Source of the DNA: Fundicoccus_A sp052115865
GTDB taxonomy: Bacteria > Bacillota > Bacilli > Lactobacillales > Aerococcaceae
Reading direction: 5' to 3'
Length of the DNA stretch: 64,000 nucleotides
Assembly: GCF_052115865.1 (NCBI RefSeq)
Contig: NZ_JBQKME010000002.1
Location: 1 to 64,000 of the forward strand
Shown here: positions 50,801 to 59,937 of the stretch, in pieces
Numbering within the stretch: position 1 is the first letter of the stretch
Layout: each line of letters starts with the position of its first letter
Made by a program: the position numbers and the translations under genes
The notes under the pieces: model-generated
Database searches by the model: none
What the model was told of the DNA's origin: nothing
What the model saw: the letters and a program-made list of their open reading frames with translations, nothing else

Positions 50801-51503
50801 TAATTACCTGACCTCTTTCGTCAATATGTTCAAAACCATTTTTTGCAGCTAGCATTTCAGCTGTCTTTTTATTCTTTCCAATCCCAACTGATACTAACTG
50901 ATTATTGACTAGTAAGCCAACTTTAAATTCTTGATTATGGGGTGGTCCCGATTGGCTCAGCAATTTGTATTGAATTAACACACTACCTTGTTGCTGAACC
51001 AATTCTTGAAATAATGTTTTATAATCGACTGTAATTCTCTCAATTATCATTCGATGTTTTTCAAACATGACTTTTTTTAGAAATTGAGCTACTTTTTCTA
51101 ATCCTTGATCAAGATATAAGGCCGCTAAAAAAGCCTCAAAACAATCCGCTAGGATTGAATCCCTTTGATTACCCCCACTAGCTAATTCACCCTTACCTAA
51201 TTGTATAAATTGGTGAAATTTTAAGCCTTTAGCTAAATAAGCTAAACTTGCTTCTTGAACGAGTTGTGCCCGCATTCTTGAAAGATTTCCTTCAGGTTCG
51301 TTAGGATATTGTTTATAAAGAAATTCACTGACTAATAATTCAAGAATGGCATCTCCTAAAAACTCTAACCGTTCATTATGTTGTAAACGACTATTTTTTT
51401 GTTCATTAACAAATGAAGTATGATTAAAAGCCGTAATAAATAATTGTGCTTGTGATATAGGGCTTTCTAAAATGTTTTCTAAATGCTGGATTAATTTCGA
51501 CAT
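50781..51503 (-). CDS. rnc: ribonuclease III
   Basis: This 240-residue double-strand-specific endonuclease has the catalytic signature NERLEFLGDAILELLVSEFLY (near residue 43) and the second acidic cluster DCFEAFLAALYLDQG (near 118). A C-terminal double-stranded-RNA-binding domain follows (TLFQELVQQQG... VGIGKNKKTAEMLAAKNGFE). In many Firmicutes it directly follows acpP; here the opp locus lies between them. It has its own promoter. Confidence 0.97.
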   Translation of the reverse strand: MSKLIQHLENILESPISQAQLFITAFNHTSFVNEQKNSRLQHNERLEFLGDAILELLVSEFLYKQYPNEPEGNLSRMRAQLVQEASLAYLAKGLKFHQFIQLGKGELASGGNQRDSILADCFEAFLAALYLDQGLEKVAQFLKKVMFEKHRMIIERITVDYKTLFQELVQQQGSVLIQYKLLSQSGPPHNQEFKVGLLVNNQLVSVGIGKNKKTAEMLAAKNGFEHIDERGQVINVLKQN

Positions 51504-51533
51504 AATGACCTCCTTCCAAACTCATGTTATACT

Positions 51534-51562
51534 ATTTTATCACGTTTAGAGACAGCATACAA
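51534..51562 (-). promoter_or_regulatory. rnc promoter
   Basis: The minus strand has TTGTAT (51557-51562), 17 bp, and TAAAAT (51534-51539), about 30 bp ahead of the rnc start, after the oppA terminator. Confidence 0.6.
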
Positions 51563-51589
51563 AGTTCTCCTAATGTTTTTCTATGCATA

Positions 51590-51653
51590 AAGAAAAACAA
51601 GACTCTCTGCAAATCACAGAGAGTCTCATTTTATCCTCTAGTTAAATCTAGAG
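51590..51653 (-). terminator. terminator of the distal oppA
   Basis: On the minus strand, CTCTAG/CTAGAG (51636-51653) is followed by a stronger stem GACTCTCTG/CAGAGAGTC (51601-51625) and the tract TTGTTTTTCTTT. Confidence 0.85.
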
Positions 51654-51668
51654 TTATTGTTAATTTTA

Positions 51669-53441
51669 TTATTCAGCGAATGGTTGTTCAGCTGTTAGAC
51701 CAATTTCAGTCCAGTTTACATCTGTTCCAATAGCCATATCGTAACCTTTAACACGGTTATTAACTGCCATTAAGCTGTAACGGTAAAGTGTTGGAATTGT
51801 TGGAACTTCATCAATCATGTATGCTTGCCAATCATGGAATGCTTGTTGACGAACTTCTGCATCAAATGCATCTTCTGATGAAATAGCTGCAAGTAAAGCA
51901 TCGTGTTCTTCAGTTACAAAACGTGAATAGTTAAATTGTGCATCACGGCCGTAAAGTCCTGAAGGATTTGGATCTCCACCAGTACCAAAAGCAGCTTGGA
52001 ATACATCAATAGCTGGGTCATCTGCTTGTACACGTTCGTAGAAACTATTCATTTCCATTAATTGACCATCAACTAATTCAACATTGACTCCAATTGCTTG
52101 CCATGATTGTAGGTAATATTGCGCTAATGGTTCAGCTGTTTCCCCACCTGACATAGAAGCAAAACCTAATGTAAATGGTTCACCATTTGGATCTTCAACA
52201 AATCCATCACCATCATTATCAACAAATCCTGCTTCATTTAATAATTGAACAGCCATTTCTGGATTGAATGGATATCCTTCGATATCATCAGCATGGTAAT
52301 CAGCAAAGTTTGGCGTAATATGTGTATTCGCACGAGTTCTTAAACCACTATAAAACTCAGTACCAACAGCATCATTATCAATTGCATAAGCCATTGCTTG
52401 ACGTAATGCTTTATTATTTGTTACACGTGAGTCGTCCATCACATTTGTACCATTTTCAGCATCAAATGTTCCAAGTTTAAAACCGATGTATGTCATCGTA
52501 TTTTGTAATTGACCTAAAACTTGCATATTAGTTGCATCCGCAAATGTGTCATATTGATCTGCTGGTAAAGCTGCAAGGTCATAGTTACCTGCACGCATTT
52601 CAGCAACCGCTGATGTCGCATTGACAACTTCTAATACAACTTCATCAATCAATGGTTTACCACGATAGTAATATTCGTTCGCTTCATAAGTAACGGCTTC
52701 GCCAGGAGTGATATTAGTTACTCTAAATGGACCAAATCCTACTGGATTTGTACGTACATATTCATTGTCTTCTAATTCAGCTACAGGAATATCGCCTAAA
52801 AGGTGTTCTGGTTCAACATAACTTGAAACCCCTCCACCTGCTTGTAACATTGAATTGTTAAAGTCAATGTATGTGACAACTAATGTATAATCATCTACAC
52901 GTTCTAAACCTGAAATTTCTTCAGCTTCACCATTGTGATATTCTTCCATACCTACAACGTTTTGGAAATCTTCACCATAACGGATACCAGTATAGTCTGG
53001 GTGACCAACAACATAATATGGGAAAATAACATCATCAATTGTTAAAGGCTCACCGTCATCCCATTGTGTTCCTTCAGGGATTGTGATTGTAACTTGTTTG
53101 TTTTCTTGGTCAAATTCAATGTCAGCAAAACCAGAGTTATCAACTTCAAAGTTTTCATTGTAACCATATAAACCTTCGTTGAATAATTCAATAATTGATC
53201 CATCTGGGCCAGCTGTATAATACATATTGTTTAGTACGCCAGCAAAAGGATCCCCTACTAAAGCGTAGTATAGAGTACCACCTTCGATAACTTCGTCATC
53301 ATTTTGAACGACTGTACTAAATTCTGGTAAGGCAGTTTCTTCTTGTGCTGAGACCGTAGCAAGTGCAACTTGTGACAAGCTTGAGCCTAGTGTCAAAGCT
53401 GACGTTGCTAACGTTGCATACTTTGTTAAACTTTTTCTCAT
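51669..53441 (-). CDS. oppA: OppA-type peptide-binding protein, paralogue 1 (no lipobox)
   Basis: This 590-residue solute-binding protein of the SBP_bac_5 family delivers peptides to the oligopeptide ABC transporter. The mature part has the usual lobes; landmarks include QWDDGEPLTIDDVIFPY near residue 115 and TMTYIGFKLGTF. It is closely related to the gene at 53914, with stretches such as NDGDGFVEDPNGEPFTLGFA shared exactly. The signal peptide ends in TVSA-QEE and contains no cysteine, so unlike most Gram-positive OppA proteins it cannot be lipidated. The ATG at 53441 follows GGAGG; an ATG at 53477 lacks a site. It has its own promoter with a palindromic operator. Confidence 0.9.
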   Translation of the reverse strand: MRKSLTKYATLATSALTLGSSLSQVALATVSAQEETALPEFSTVVQNDDEVIEGGTLYYALVGDPFAGVLNNMYYTAGPDGSIIELFNEGLYGYNENFEVDNSGFADIEFDQENKQVTITIPEGTQWDDGEPLTIDDVIFPYYVVGHPDYTGIRYGEDFQNVVGMEEYHNGEAEEISGLERVDDYTLVVTYIDFNNSMLQAGGGVSSYVEPEHLLGDIPVAELEDNEYVRTNPVGFGPFRVTNITPGEAVTYEANEYYYRGKPLIDEVVLEVVNATSAVAEMRAGNYDLAALPADQYDTFADATNMQVLGQLQNTMTYIGFKLGTFDAENGTNVMDDSRVTNNKALRQAMAYAIDNDAVGTEFYSGLRTRANTHITPNFADYHADDIEGYPFNPEMAVQLLNEAGFVDNDGDGFVEDPNGEPFTLGFASMSGGETAEPLAQYYLQSWQAIGVNVELVDGQLMEMNSFYERVQADDPAIDVFQAAFGTGGDPNPSGLYGRDAQFNYSRFVTEEHDALLAAISSEDAFDAEVRQQAFHDWQAYMIDEVPTIPTLYRYSLMAVNNRVKGYDMAIGTDVNWTEIGLTAEQPFAE

Positions 53442-53555
53442 TAATGATTTCCTCCAATATTTAAATATGTAATACATGATAAATCAATTAATGATGATTT
53501 GCAAATATAATATATTTAAATATTAAGTTTTAATGTTTATCACCAAATGTTAATC

Positions 53556-53584
53556 AATATAGCGTAAACAAACCGTTTGTGTAA
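53556..53584 (-). promoter_or_regulatory. promoter of oppA paralogue 1 with palindrome in the spacer
   Basis: The minus strand has TTACAC (53579-53584), 17 bp, and TATATT (53556-53561). The perfect odd palindrome ACAAACCGTTTGT (53568-53580) lies in the spacer and on the -35 box, a typical repressor position. Confidence 0.6.
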
Positions 53585-53636
53585 GTATAAAATTATATGT
53601 CATGACTGGCTAATGGATTAAGTTATTAATTTTATT

Positions 53637-53651
53637 AGTTTTCAGAAATAG
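53637..53651. promoter_or_regulatory. CodY-box-like site
   Basis: AGTTTTCAGAAATAG matches the CodY consensus AATTTTCWGAAAATT at 11 of 15 positions with an intact TTTTCAGAAA core. It lies about 55 bp upstream of the -35 box. Opp genes are classical CodY targets in Lactobacillales. Confidence 0.4.
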
Positions 53652-53810
53652 AAAGGTATAATTGTTAATGATAGAACAAATATTGATGTTTATTGTTTGT
53701 TAATCAATACTTTGACTGACATTAAAGACTTCTATTGTCGGTCTACGGATGTATTCACTGACATTAAGTGCACAGCATTGCACTCCTCAACTGCTGATAA
53801 TTACCGACAA
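53652..53810. other. intergenic stretch between the two oppA genes
   Basis: No gene is seen. It contains a direct repeat (CTGACATTAA at about 53715 and 53759) and an inverted pair TTGTCGGT/ACCGACAA about 60 bp apart. The meaning is unknown. Confidence 0.35.
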
Positions 53811-53814
53811 AAAA

Positions 53815-53866
53815 ACAAACAGAAACCACTCTCCCATAAAAGAGAGAGTGGTTTCTGTTTGTTAGA
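53815..53866 (-). terminator. terminator of the proximal oppA
   Basis: A strong stem, AAACAGAAACCACTCTC/GAGAGTGGTTTCTGTTT, is followed on the minus strand by TTTTTTTGT. Together with the promoters it makes the two oppA genes independent units. Confidence 0.9.
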
Positions 53867-53913
53867 TAGCTGGAAGCTTTTGTCCCAGATAATTTTTAAT
53901 CTAATGATTTATT

Positions 53914-55692
53914 TTATTCTGCGTATGGCTCTTCAGCAGTTAAAGTAATGTCAGCCCATGAAACATCCGATCCGATTGCCATGTCATAACCTTTCACTCG
54001 GTTGTTAACACCTACTAAAGCATAACGATATAATGTTGGGATGAATGGAGCTTCTTCAACAATATATTCTTGCCAGTCAGAGTAAGCTTGTGAACGGTAA
54101 TCATCGTCTAGAGCTTCACTTGAAGAGATACGAGCGATTAGCTCATCGTTTTCTTCAGTTGCCCAACGAGTATAGTTGAATAATGAGTCACGCCCGTATA
54201 GACCTGAAGGGTTTGGATCCCCACCAGTACCCCAAGCACCTTGGTATACGTGGATTGCTGGATCATCTGCTTCAACACGGTCGTAGAATGAGTTGAATTC
54301 CATTAATTGACCATCAACTAATTCAACATTAATTCCAACAGCTTTCCATGATTCCATGTAGTATTGTGCTAATGGCTCAGCGGTTTCCCCACCTGACATA
54401 GAAGCAAAGCCTAATGTGAATGGCTCGCCATTTGGATCTTCAACAAATCCATCACCATCATTGTCAACAAAACCTGCATCAGCTAATAATTGTGCTGAAC
54501 GTTCTGGATCGTAGTAGTATCCTTCTACATTTGGATCGTGGTATGCGTCAAAGTTTGGTGTAATTGGTGTGTTAGCATTCATACGTAAACCTGAGTAGAA
54601 TTCTGCACCTACAGCATCGTTATCGATTGCATAACCCATTGCTTGACGTAAAGCTTTGTTAGCTAATACTAAGCTATCATCCATAACAACTTCACCTAAG
54701 TCAGCATCCCATGTACCTAATTTAAATCCAATGTAAGTATATGAGTTTTGTACTTCACCTAAAATTTGGAAGTTAGTTGCATCAGCAAATGTATCATATT
54801 GATCTGCTGGAAGTGAAGCAATATCATAGTTACCAGCTTTTAATTCAGCTACAATTGATGTTGCATTAACTACTTCTAAAACAACTTCATCTATTGGAGG
54901 ACGACCTTTATAGTAATACTCATTTGCTTCAAAAGTAACAGCTTCACCTGGTACGATTGAAACTAAACGGAATGGTCCGTTACCAACTGGAGTAGAACGT
55001 ACAGCATCTGCATCTTCTAATTCAGCAACAGGGATTTCTCCTAAAACATGCTCAGGTTCGATGTAGTTTGGCACACCACTCGCTTGTAACATTGAAGGAG
55101 TAAATTCAATGAAACTAACAGTTAATGTATAGTCATCCACACGGTTTAATCCAGAAATTTCCTCTGCATCTCCATTGTGATATTCTTCCATACCTACAAC
55201 GTTTTTGAATGAGTCACCATAACGAACACCAGTATAGTCTGGGTGACCGATTACGTAATAAGGGAAGATTACATCATCAATTGTGATTGGCTCGCCATCA
55301 CTCCATTTAGCATCTTGTGGAATAGTATATGTAACTGATTTTTCTTCTTCATTGAATTCAACATCAGCGAATCCTGAGTTATCAATTTCAAAACTTGAGT
55401 TATAACCATATAAACCTTCTTGGAAAAATCCAATAATAGTTGAGTCTGGCGAACCAGTATATAACATTGAGTTTAAAACACCCGCAAATGGATCTCCAAC
55501 TAATGCGTAACGTAAAGTACCACCTTCAATTGATTCTTCATCATTTTGTACCACTGTTTCAAATTCCTGAATACCTTCAGCAGTTTCACCATCTTCTTGA
55601 GCAAGAACCGAAGTAGCTGGTCCAACTAATGATGCACTAGCAGTAAAAGTTGTAGCTGTTAAGGCTAAAAATTTCTTTAATGACTTTTTCAT
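53914..55692 (-). CDS. oppA: OppA-type peptide-binding protein, paralogue 2 (no lipobox)
   Basis: This 592-residue SBP_bac_5 protein is a close paralogue of the product at 51669, nearest to the transporter genes. The signal peptide (MKKSLKKFLALTATTFTASA ... SVLA-QED) has no cysteine, so a secreted or non-covalently held form is expected instead of a lipoprotein. Family landmarks KWSDGEPITIDDVIFPY near residue 130 and YTYIGFKLGTW are present. The ATG follows GGAGG. It has its own consensus promoter (55742-55770), after the oppC terminator. Confidence 0.92.
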   Translation of the reverse strand: MKKSLKKFLALTATTFTASASLVGPATSVLAQEDGETAEGIQEFETVVQNDEESIEGGTLRYALVGDPFAGVLNSMLYTGSPDSTIIGFFQEGLYGYNSSFEIDNSGFADVEFNEEEKSVTYTIPQDAKWSDGEPITIDDVIFPYYVIGHPDYTGVRYGDSFKNVVGMEEYHNGDAEEISGLNRVDDYTLTVSFIEFTPSMLQASGVPNYIEPEHVLGEIPVAELEDADAVRSTPVGNGPFRLVSIVPGEAVTFEANEYYYKGRPPIDEVVLEVVNATSIVAELKAGNYDIASLPADQYDTFADATNFQILGEVQNSYTYIGFKLGTWDADLGEVVMDDSLVLANKALRQAMGYAIDNDAVGAEFYSGLRMNANTPITPNFDAYHDPNVEGYYYDPERSAQLLADAGFVDNDGDGFVEDPNGEPFTLGFASMSGGETAEPLAQYYMESWKAVGINVELVDGQLMEFNSFYDRVEADDPAIHVYQGAWGTGGDPNPSGLYGRDSLFNYTRWATEENDELIARISSSEALDDDYRSQAYSDWQEYIVEEAPFIPTLYRYALVGVNNRVKGYDMAIGSDVSWADITLTAEEPYAE

Positions 55693-55741
55693 TTTGTTCC
55701 TCCATTACTAAAAATTGATGTTGCAACTAACAACTAATTGT

Positions 55742-55770
55742 ATTATAACTATAAGATTAAAAAAAATCAA
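55742..55770 (-). promoter_or_regulatory. promoter of oppA paralogue 2
   Basis: The minus strand has TTGATT (55765-55770), exactly 17 bp, and TATAAT (55742-55747). Just downstream a 7-bp tandem repeat (TTAGTTG twice) runs into the palindrome AGTTGCAACT in the leader. Confidence 0.75.
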
Positions 55771-56000
55771 TAGTTAAATTAGAATTTATTCATATATATC
55801 TCATATTGCATTAATTATCACCCATTTTTATCATTTGTTATTAGTTTTAAATACTTTTAATGCTTTAAAATCCACAAAATTAGCTCATAAAAATAAAAAA
55901 CAGTTTAGGCTCATTTCTAAAATAGAAAGAATCTAAACTGTTTTTAATATACATCTTAATCATTTTAATATTGATTTGATCAAATACATTTATTTTGAAA
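55771..56000. other. intergenic region between oppC and oppA paralogue 2
   Basis: The AT-rich gap holds the oppA upstream region and the oppC terminator. No coding frame or further clear element was seen. Confidence 0.4.
55900..55957 (-). terminator. oppC terminator
   Basis: AAACAGTTTAG/CTAAACTGTTT with inner TTTCT/AGAAA pairing forms a long stem, followed by TTTTTTATTTTTAT on the minus strand. Confidence 0.85.
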
Positions 56001-56918
56001 TTAACCTAAACGTTGACGGGAGTCAGCTGCACGTTTGAAGGCTTGTCCAATATAGTTAACACATAACATCATAACAAGTACGAGTAAAACAGCTGGTAAC
56101 CAAACCCAAGTTTTATTTTCAATAACATCCGGACTATTAGCATATCCGATTAAAGTTCCTAAAGAAGGTGTTCCAACCGGTAAACCAAATCCAAGGAAAC
56201 TTAATCCAGTTTCAATACCAATATTCCCAGCAAAGCTTAATGTTAAGTTTGTAATAATCAACGAACTCAAGTTTGGCATCACTTCTAAGAACATGATCTT
56301 CCAATCTCTTGTTCCAAGTGTTTTAGAAGCACTCACATAATCTTTCGAAGCTTCACTTAGTGTAGCAGTTCGAATTAGACGCGTAATACTTGTCCAACCA
56401 AAAGCTGAAATAACCCAAATTAATGTCCAAACATTAAATCGTCTAACAATTGTTACAACTACAATGATAATCATGGTTGTTGGTAAAACCATCAAGAAGT
56501 CAACAATACGCATTAAAATATCATCAACAATTCCACCATAATATCCTGAAATAATTCCTAAAGATATTCCAATAATACCTGTAATGATCGTGATCATCCA
56601 ACCAATAAAGAGTGAGTTTCTTGTTCCTACAATTAATTGTGCAAGAACATCACGTCCACCTTCGTCAGATCCTAGAATATAACCATCTTCCCCAGGAGGT
56701 GTAAAACGATTAAAGATATTTACACGTGTTGCTTCATCAATATTGAGAAAATAAGGAATAATAAATACCCCGATAACAATGATCGCTAAGATAAAGACTG
56801 CTCCTAAAGCAATTTTATCCTTCATAAACTCACGACGAATAACTTCGAACCCCATCGGTGGAGCGGAAACTTCTTGAGTATTAGTATCTTGTTGCAAATT
56901 TAATTGATTCTCTTCCAT
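56001..56918 (-). CDS. oppC: oligopeptide ABC transporter permease OppC
   Basis: This 305-residue permease has an N-terminal helix (near residue 38-58), a periplasmic-type loop with GSDEGGRDVLAQLIVGTR, and five further helices. The EAA loop (TLSEASKDYVSASKTLGTRDWKIMFLEVMPN near residue 190) docks on OppD/OppF. It lies 12 bp after oppB. It is the last gene of the oppD-F-B-C unit. Confidence 0.95.
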   Translation of the reverse strand: MEENQLNLQQDTNTQEVSAPPMGFEVIRREFMKDKIALGAVFILAIIVIGVFIIPYFLNIDEATRVNIFNRFTPPGEDGYILGSDEGGRDVLAQLIVGTRNSLFIGWMITIITGIIGISLGIISGYYGGIVDDILMRIVDFLMVLPTTMIIIVVVTIVRRFNVWTLIWVISAFGWTSITRLIRTATLSEASKDYVSASKTLGTRDWKIMFLEVMPNLSSLIITNLTLSFAGNIGIETGLSFLGFGLPVGTPSLGTLIGYANSPDVIENKTWVWLPAVLLVLVMMLCVNYIGQAFKRAADSRQRLG

Positions 56919-56930
56919 TCTGCTACCTCC

Positions 56931-57893
56931 TTAGTCGATTCTTATTCTAGGGTCAACAAATACCATGATAATATCTGATAAAAGTGTACCTAACAAGGTC
57001 ATTAGTCCAAATAGAAGTACTAAAGCCGTCATAACACTAAAGTCACGTTGGTTAATTGAACTAATAAATAATAATCCCATACCTTGATAAGTAAAAATTG
57101 TTTCCGTAATTGTTGCACCAGAAATTAAACCTGTAATGGTGTAACCCATAAATGCTGCAATTGGTAGCATGGAATTTCTAAAGATATGTCTAGTATAAAC
57201 TTTACCTTCTGGAACCCCTTTTGCACGAGCTGTACGTACATAGTCTTGAGATTTAGCATCAATGATACCTGTTCTCAAGTATTGAATTGTACTTGTCGTA
57301 CTAATCAAAGCTAACGTCATTGCTGGCAAAATCATATGATTCAAGCGAGATAATACATAGTCAATTGTACCAGGGCTCACTTGTGATCCAACAGTACCAC
57401 GAGTTGGGAACCAACCTAGAGTATAACCAAATAACCAAAGCATCAATAAGCCTAAAACAAATGAAGGTACTGAATAACTTAAAAAGTTATAAAAGTTAAC
57501 TGCTTTATCAATCCATGAATTTTCATAACGTCCAGACAATAATCCTAGTGGTAATGCAATTAAATAAGTAAGGATCGTCGTCAATAATGATAACCATAAA
57601 GTTGGCCAAATACGTTGTTGAATGATTTGCGTAACAGGCATACGATATTGCCAACTACGTCCGAAATCTCCTTGAAGAATTCCACTAATCCAATCAACAT
57701 ATCTTTCTGGCCAAGGCTTATTCAAGCCTAATTGCTCACGCATCGCTTCAATTTGCTCAGGACCGATCGTTGGATCGATTAAACCAGTTAAGGCATCTCC
57801 TGGCATTAAAGCTCCTAAGGTAAACACGATAATACTTAAGATGAATAATTGCGGAAGCATTAAAAGAATTCTACGAAATATTGTTTTCCACAT
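56931..57893 (-). CDS. oppB: oligopeptide ABC transporter permease OppB
   Basis: This 320-residue permease has six helices and the family N-terminus (FRRILLMLPQLFILSIIVFTLGALMPGD). The EAA loop is DAKSQDYVRTARAKGVPEGKVYTRHIFRN near residue 215. I choose the ATG at 57893, nine bases after AGAGGTG and just past the oppF stop; a GTG at 57905 is too close to that site. Confidence 0.95.
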   Translation of the reverse strand: MWKTIFRRILLMLPQLFILSIIVFTLGALMPGDALTGLIDPTIGPEQIEAMREQLGLNKPWPERYVDWISGILQGDFGRSWQYRMPVTQIIQQRIWPTLWLSLLTTILTYLIALPLGLLSGRYENSWIDKAVNFYNFLSYSVPSFVLGLLMLWLFGYTLGWFPTRGTVGSQVSPGTIDYVLSRLNHMILPAMTLALISTTSTIQYLRTGIIDAKSQDYVRTARAKGVPEGKVYTRHIFRNSMLPIAAFMGYTITGLISGATITETIFTYQGMGLLFISSINQRDFSVMTALVLLFGLMTLLGTLLSDIIMVFVDPRIRID

Positions 57894-57894
57894 A

Positions 57895-58854
57895 TTATAT
57901 AGCACCTCTTTCTACTACAGATGAAACATTATCCAAAGCTACTTTATGTGTATCTGAAATAGGTTTTAAGTCATAAACGCGACCTTCTTCAGTAAAATAT
58001 TTAGCAGCATTTTCATGGTATTCTTTTTCAACACGAATACGATTTTCTTTATTGCTCTCACGATTATTCGGATTGATTTCTGGAATAGCAGATAAAAGAC
58101 GACGCGTATAAATATGTTGTGGGTTATCATAAATATCTCTGTTTTCACCGTATTCAGTGAAACGTCCACGATACATAATGGCAATTTCATCACACATATG
58201 ACGAACAACACCTAAGTCGTGTGAAATAAATAAATAACTAATCTTATACTCATCTTGAATTCTCTTCATAAAGTTTAAAACTTGCGCTTGAACAGATAAG
58301 TCTAAAGCTGAAACAGGTTCATCGGCAATAACCAATAAAGGATTAATGGCAACAGCTCTTGCAACACCGATTCTTTGTCTTTGACCACCTGAGAATTCAT
58401 GCGGATATTTACTTAAGGCTTCTTCAGTTAATCCAACGATTTCAAGTAACTCAATACTTCTTCTTCTTTCTTCATCAGGAGTTAGATTATCGAAGTTACG
58501 CATTGGTTCAGCTAATACATCTTTAATTCTACGTTTAGGGTTAAAACTAGACATAGCATCTTGGAAAATCATTTGAACATTCCGTCTATACTCTGAACGA
58601 CGGTCACGCGCTTCGCTCGATACATCTTTACCTTCATAGAAAATTTGACCAGAGGTAATTTTTTCTAATCCGATAATAGACTTACCAATTGTTGATTTAC
58701 CAGAACCAGATTCACCTACTAAACCGTAAGTTTTTCCTCTTTCAAATTCTAATGAAACACCATCAACAGCATAAACATAATCCGTCACTCGATTGAAGAA
58801 GCCGCTACGAATTGGATAATGTACTTTTAAGTCTTTAATTTCTATAAATGCCAT
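57895..58854 (-). CDS. oppF: oligopeptide ABC transporter ATPase OppF
   Basis: This 319-residue ATPase has Walker A GESGSGKST (near residue 47), Q-loop QMIFQDAMSSFNP, signature FSGGQRQRIGVARA and Walker B LLVIADEPVSALD. The C-terminal oligo_HPY region includes QHIYTRRLLSAIPEINP and is followed by a longer tail. It pairs with OppD. The start shares a base with the oppD stop, and it is directly followed by oppB. Confidence 0.95.
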   Translation of the reverse strand: MAFIEIKDLKVHYPIRSGFFNRVTDYVYAVDGVSLEFERGKTYGLVGESGSGKSTIGKSIIGLEKITSGQIFYEGKDVSSEARDRRSEYRRNVQMIFQDAMSSFNPKRRIKDVLAEPMRNFDNLTPDEERRRSIELLEIVGLTEEALSKYPHEFSGGQRQRIGVARAVAINPLLVIADEPVSALDLSVQAQVLNFMKRIQDEYKISYLFISHDLGVVRHMCDEIAIMYRGRFTEYGENRDIYDNPQHIYTRRLLSAIPEINPNNRESNKENRIRVEKEYHENAAKYFTEEGRVYDLKPISDTHKVALDNVSSVVERGAI

Positions 58855-59870
58855 TACACCACAACCTCCTCATCAAATTCAAAGTGTTCGTGACATGTAC
58901 AACGAACAAAGTGTCCAGGTGCTACTTCATGTAAAGTTGGATTCTCTTCGTGAGCAGATGCATCTACCCATGGGATACGAGAAGCAAAACGACATCCTTT
59001 TCTCGGCAAGCGAGTAAGTGGTGGAACCACACCTTGAATAACATGTAATTCACCCGTTTTATCATCAACCATATCATTAGATTGTGGAATCGAACGAAGT
59101 AATGAACGTGTATATGGATGTTTTGGATTATTGAATAGCTCATGTACAGGGGCAATTTCTACGAATTGTCCAGCATACATAACCGCAACACGGTCAGCTG
59201 TTTCAGCAACAACACCTAAGTCATGCGTAATTAAAATAATTCCTGATTCAGTTTCTTCTTGAATATCATTTAATAAGTCCAAAATTTGTGCTTGAATCGT
59301 CACATCTAGAGCAGTTGTTGGCTCATCAGCAATAATAATAGGTGGTTTACATGCAAGTGCAATCGCAATAATAACCCTTTGTCTCATACCACCAGAAAGT
59401 TCATGTGGATATTGTCTCGCCATACGTTGAGGGTTCGCAATTCCTACTTGATCGAGTAATTCTAATACACGTTTGTGTCTTTGTTCTTTATCTAATTTTG
59501 TATGATAATATAATGCTTCTGCAATTTGATCCTCAATTCTCATTAAAGGATTTAAAGACGCTAATGGATCTTGGAAGATCATTCCAATATCATTTCCACG
59601 TATATCATTGTAGCGCGACTCATTAAAATTAACTAAGTTTTCATTTCGATAGTTAATTTCACCTGTTATCCGTGTGTTTATAGGATTATGTAAGCCTACT
59701 ATACTAGTGGCTAAAGTACTTTTTCCGCAACCTGACTCACCAACAATAGCAAGTTTTTCATTTTTCATTAGTTGAAAAGACACACCGTCAACAGCATCAA
59801 AGTAATCATCTTTGATTCTAAAGCCAACGTGTAGATCTTTTACATCTAAAAGTATTTCATTATTGTTCAT
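58854..59870 (-). CDS. oppD: oligopeptide ABC transporter ATPase OppD
   Basis: This 338-residue ATPase has Walker A GESGCGKST (near residue 45), MIFQDPLASLNPLMR, signature LSGGMRQRVIIAIAL and Walker B IIADEPTTALDVTIQ. The oligo_HPY end includes HPYTRSLLRSIP, and a cysteine group CRFASRIPW...CTCHEHF may bind an Fe-S cluster or zinc as in related OppD proteins. I choose the second of two adjacent ATGs (59870), six bases after GGAGG. It is the first gene of the opp unit, 64-67 bp after acpP, with no strong promoter visible. Confidence 0.95.
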   Translation of the reverse strand: MNNNEILLDVKDLHVGFRIKDDYFDAVDGVSFQLMKNEKLAIVGESGCGKSTLATSIVGLHNPINTRITGEINYRNENLVNFNESRYNDIRGNDIGMIFQDPLASLNPLMRIEDQIAEALYYHTKLDKEQRHKRVLELLDQVGIANPQRMARQYPHELSGGMRQRVIIAIALACKPPIIIADEPTTALDVTIQAQILDLLNDIQEETESGIILITHDLGVVAETADRVAVMYAGQFVEIAPVHELFNNPKHPYTRSLLRSIPQSNDMVDDKTGELHVIQGVVPPLTRLPRKGCRFASRIPWVDASAHEENPTLHEVAPGHFVRCTCHEHFEFDEEVVV

Positions 59871-59937
59871 CATTTGCCTCCGTTCTGAAATTTACTAAGC
59901 CATAACAGCTATGACTCTTTGCTGTATTGACCTAAAA

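Noticed and set aside
59874..59937. Terminator or promoter between acpP and oppD
   Set aside because: A weak 7-bp stem with G-U pairs and no T tract; no convincing -35/-10 pair.
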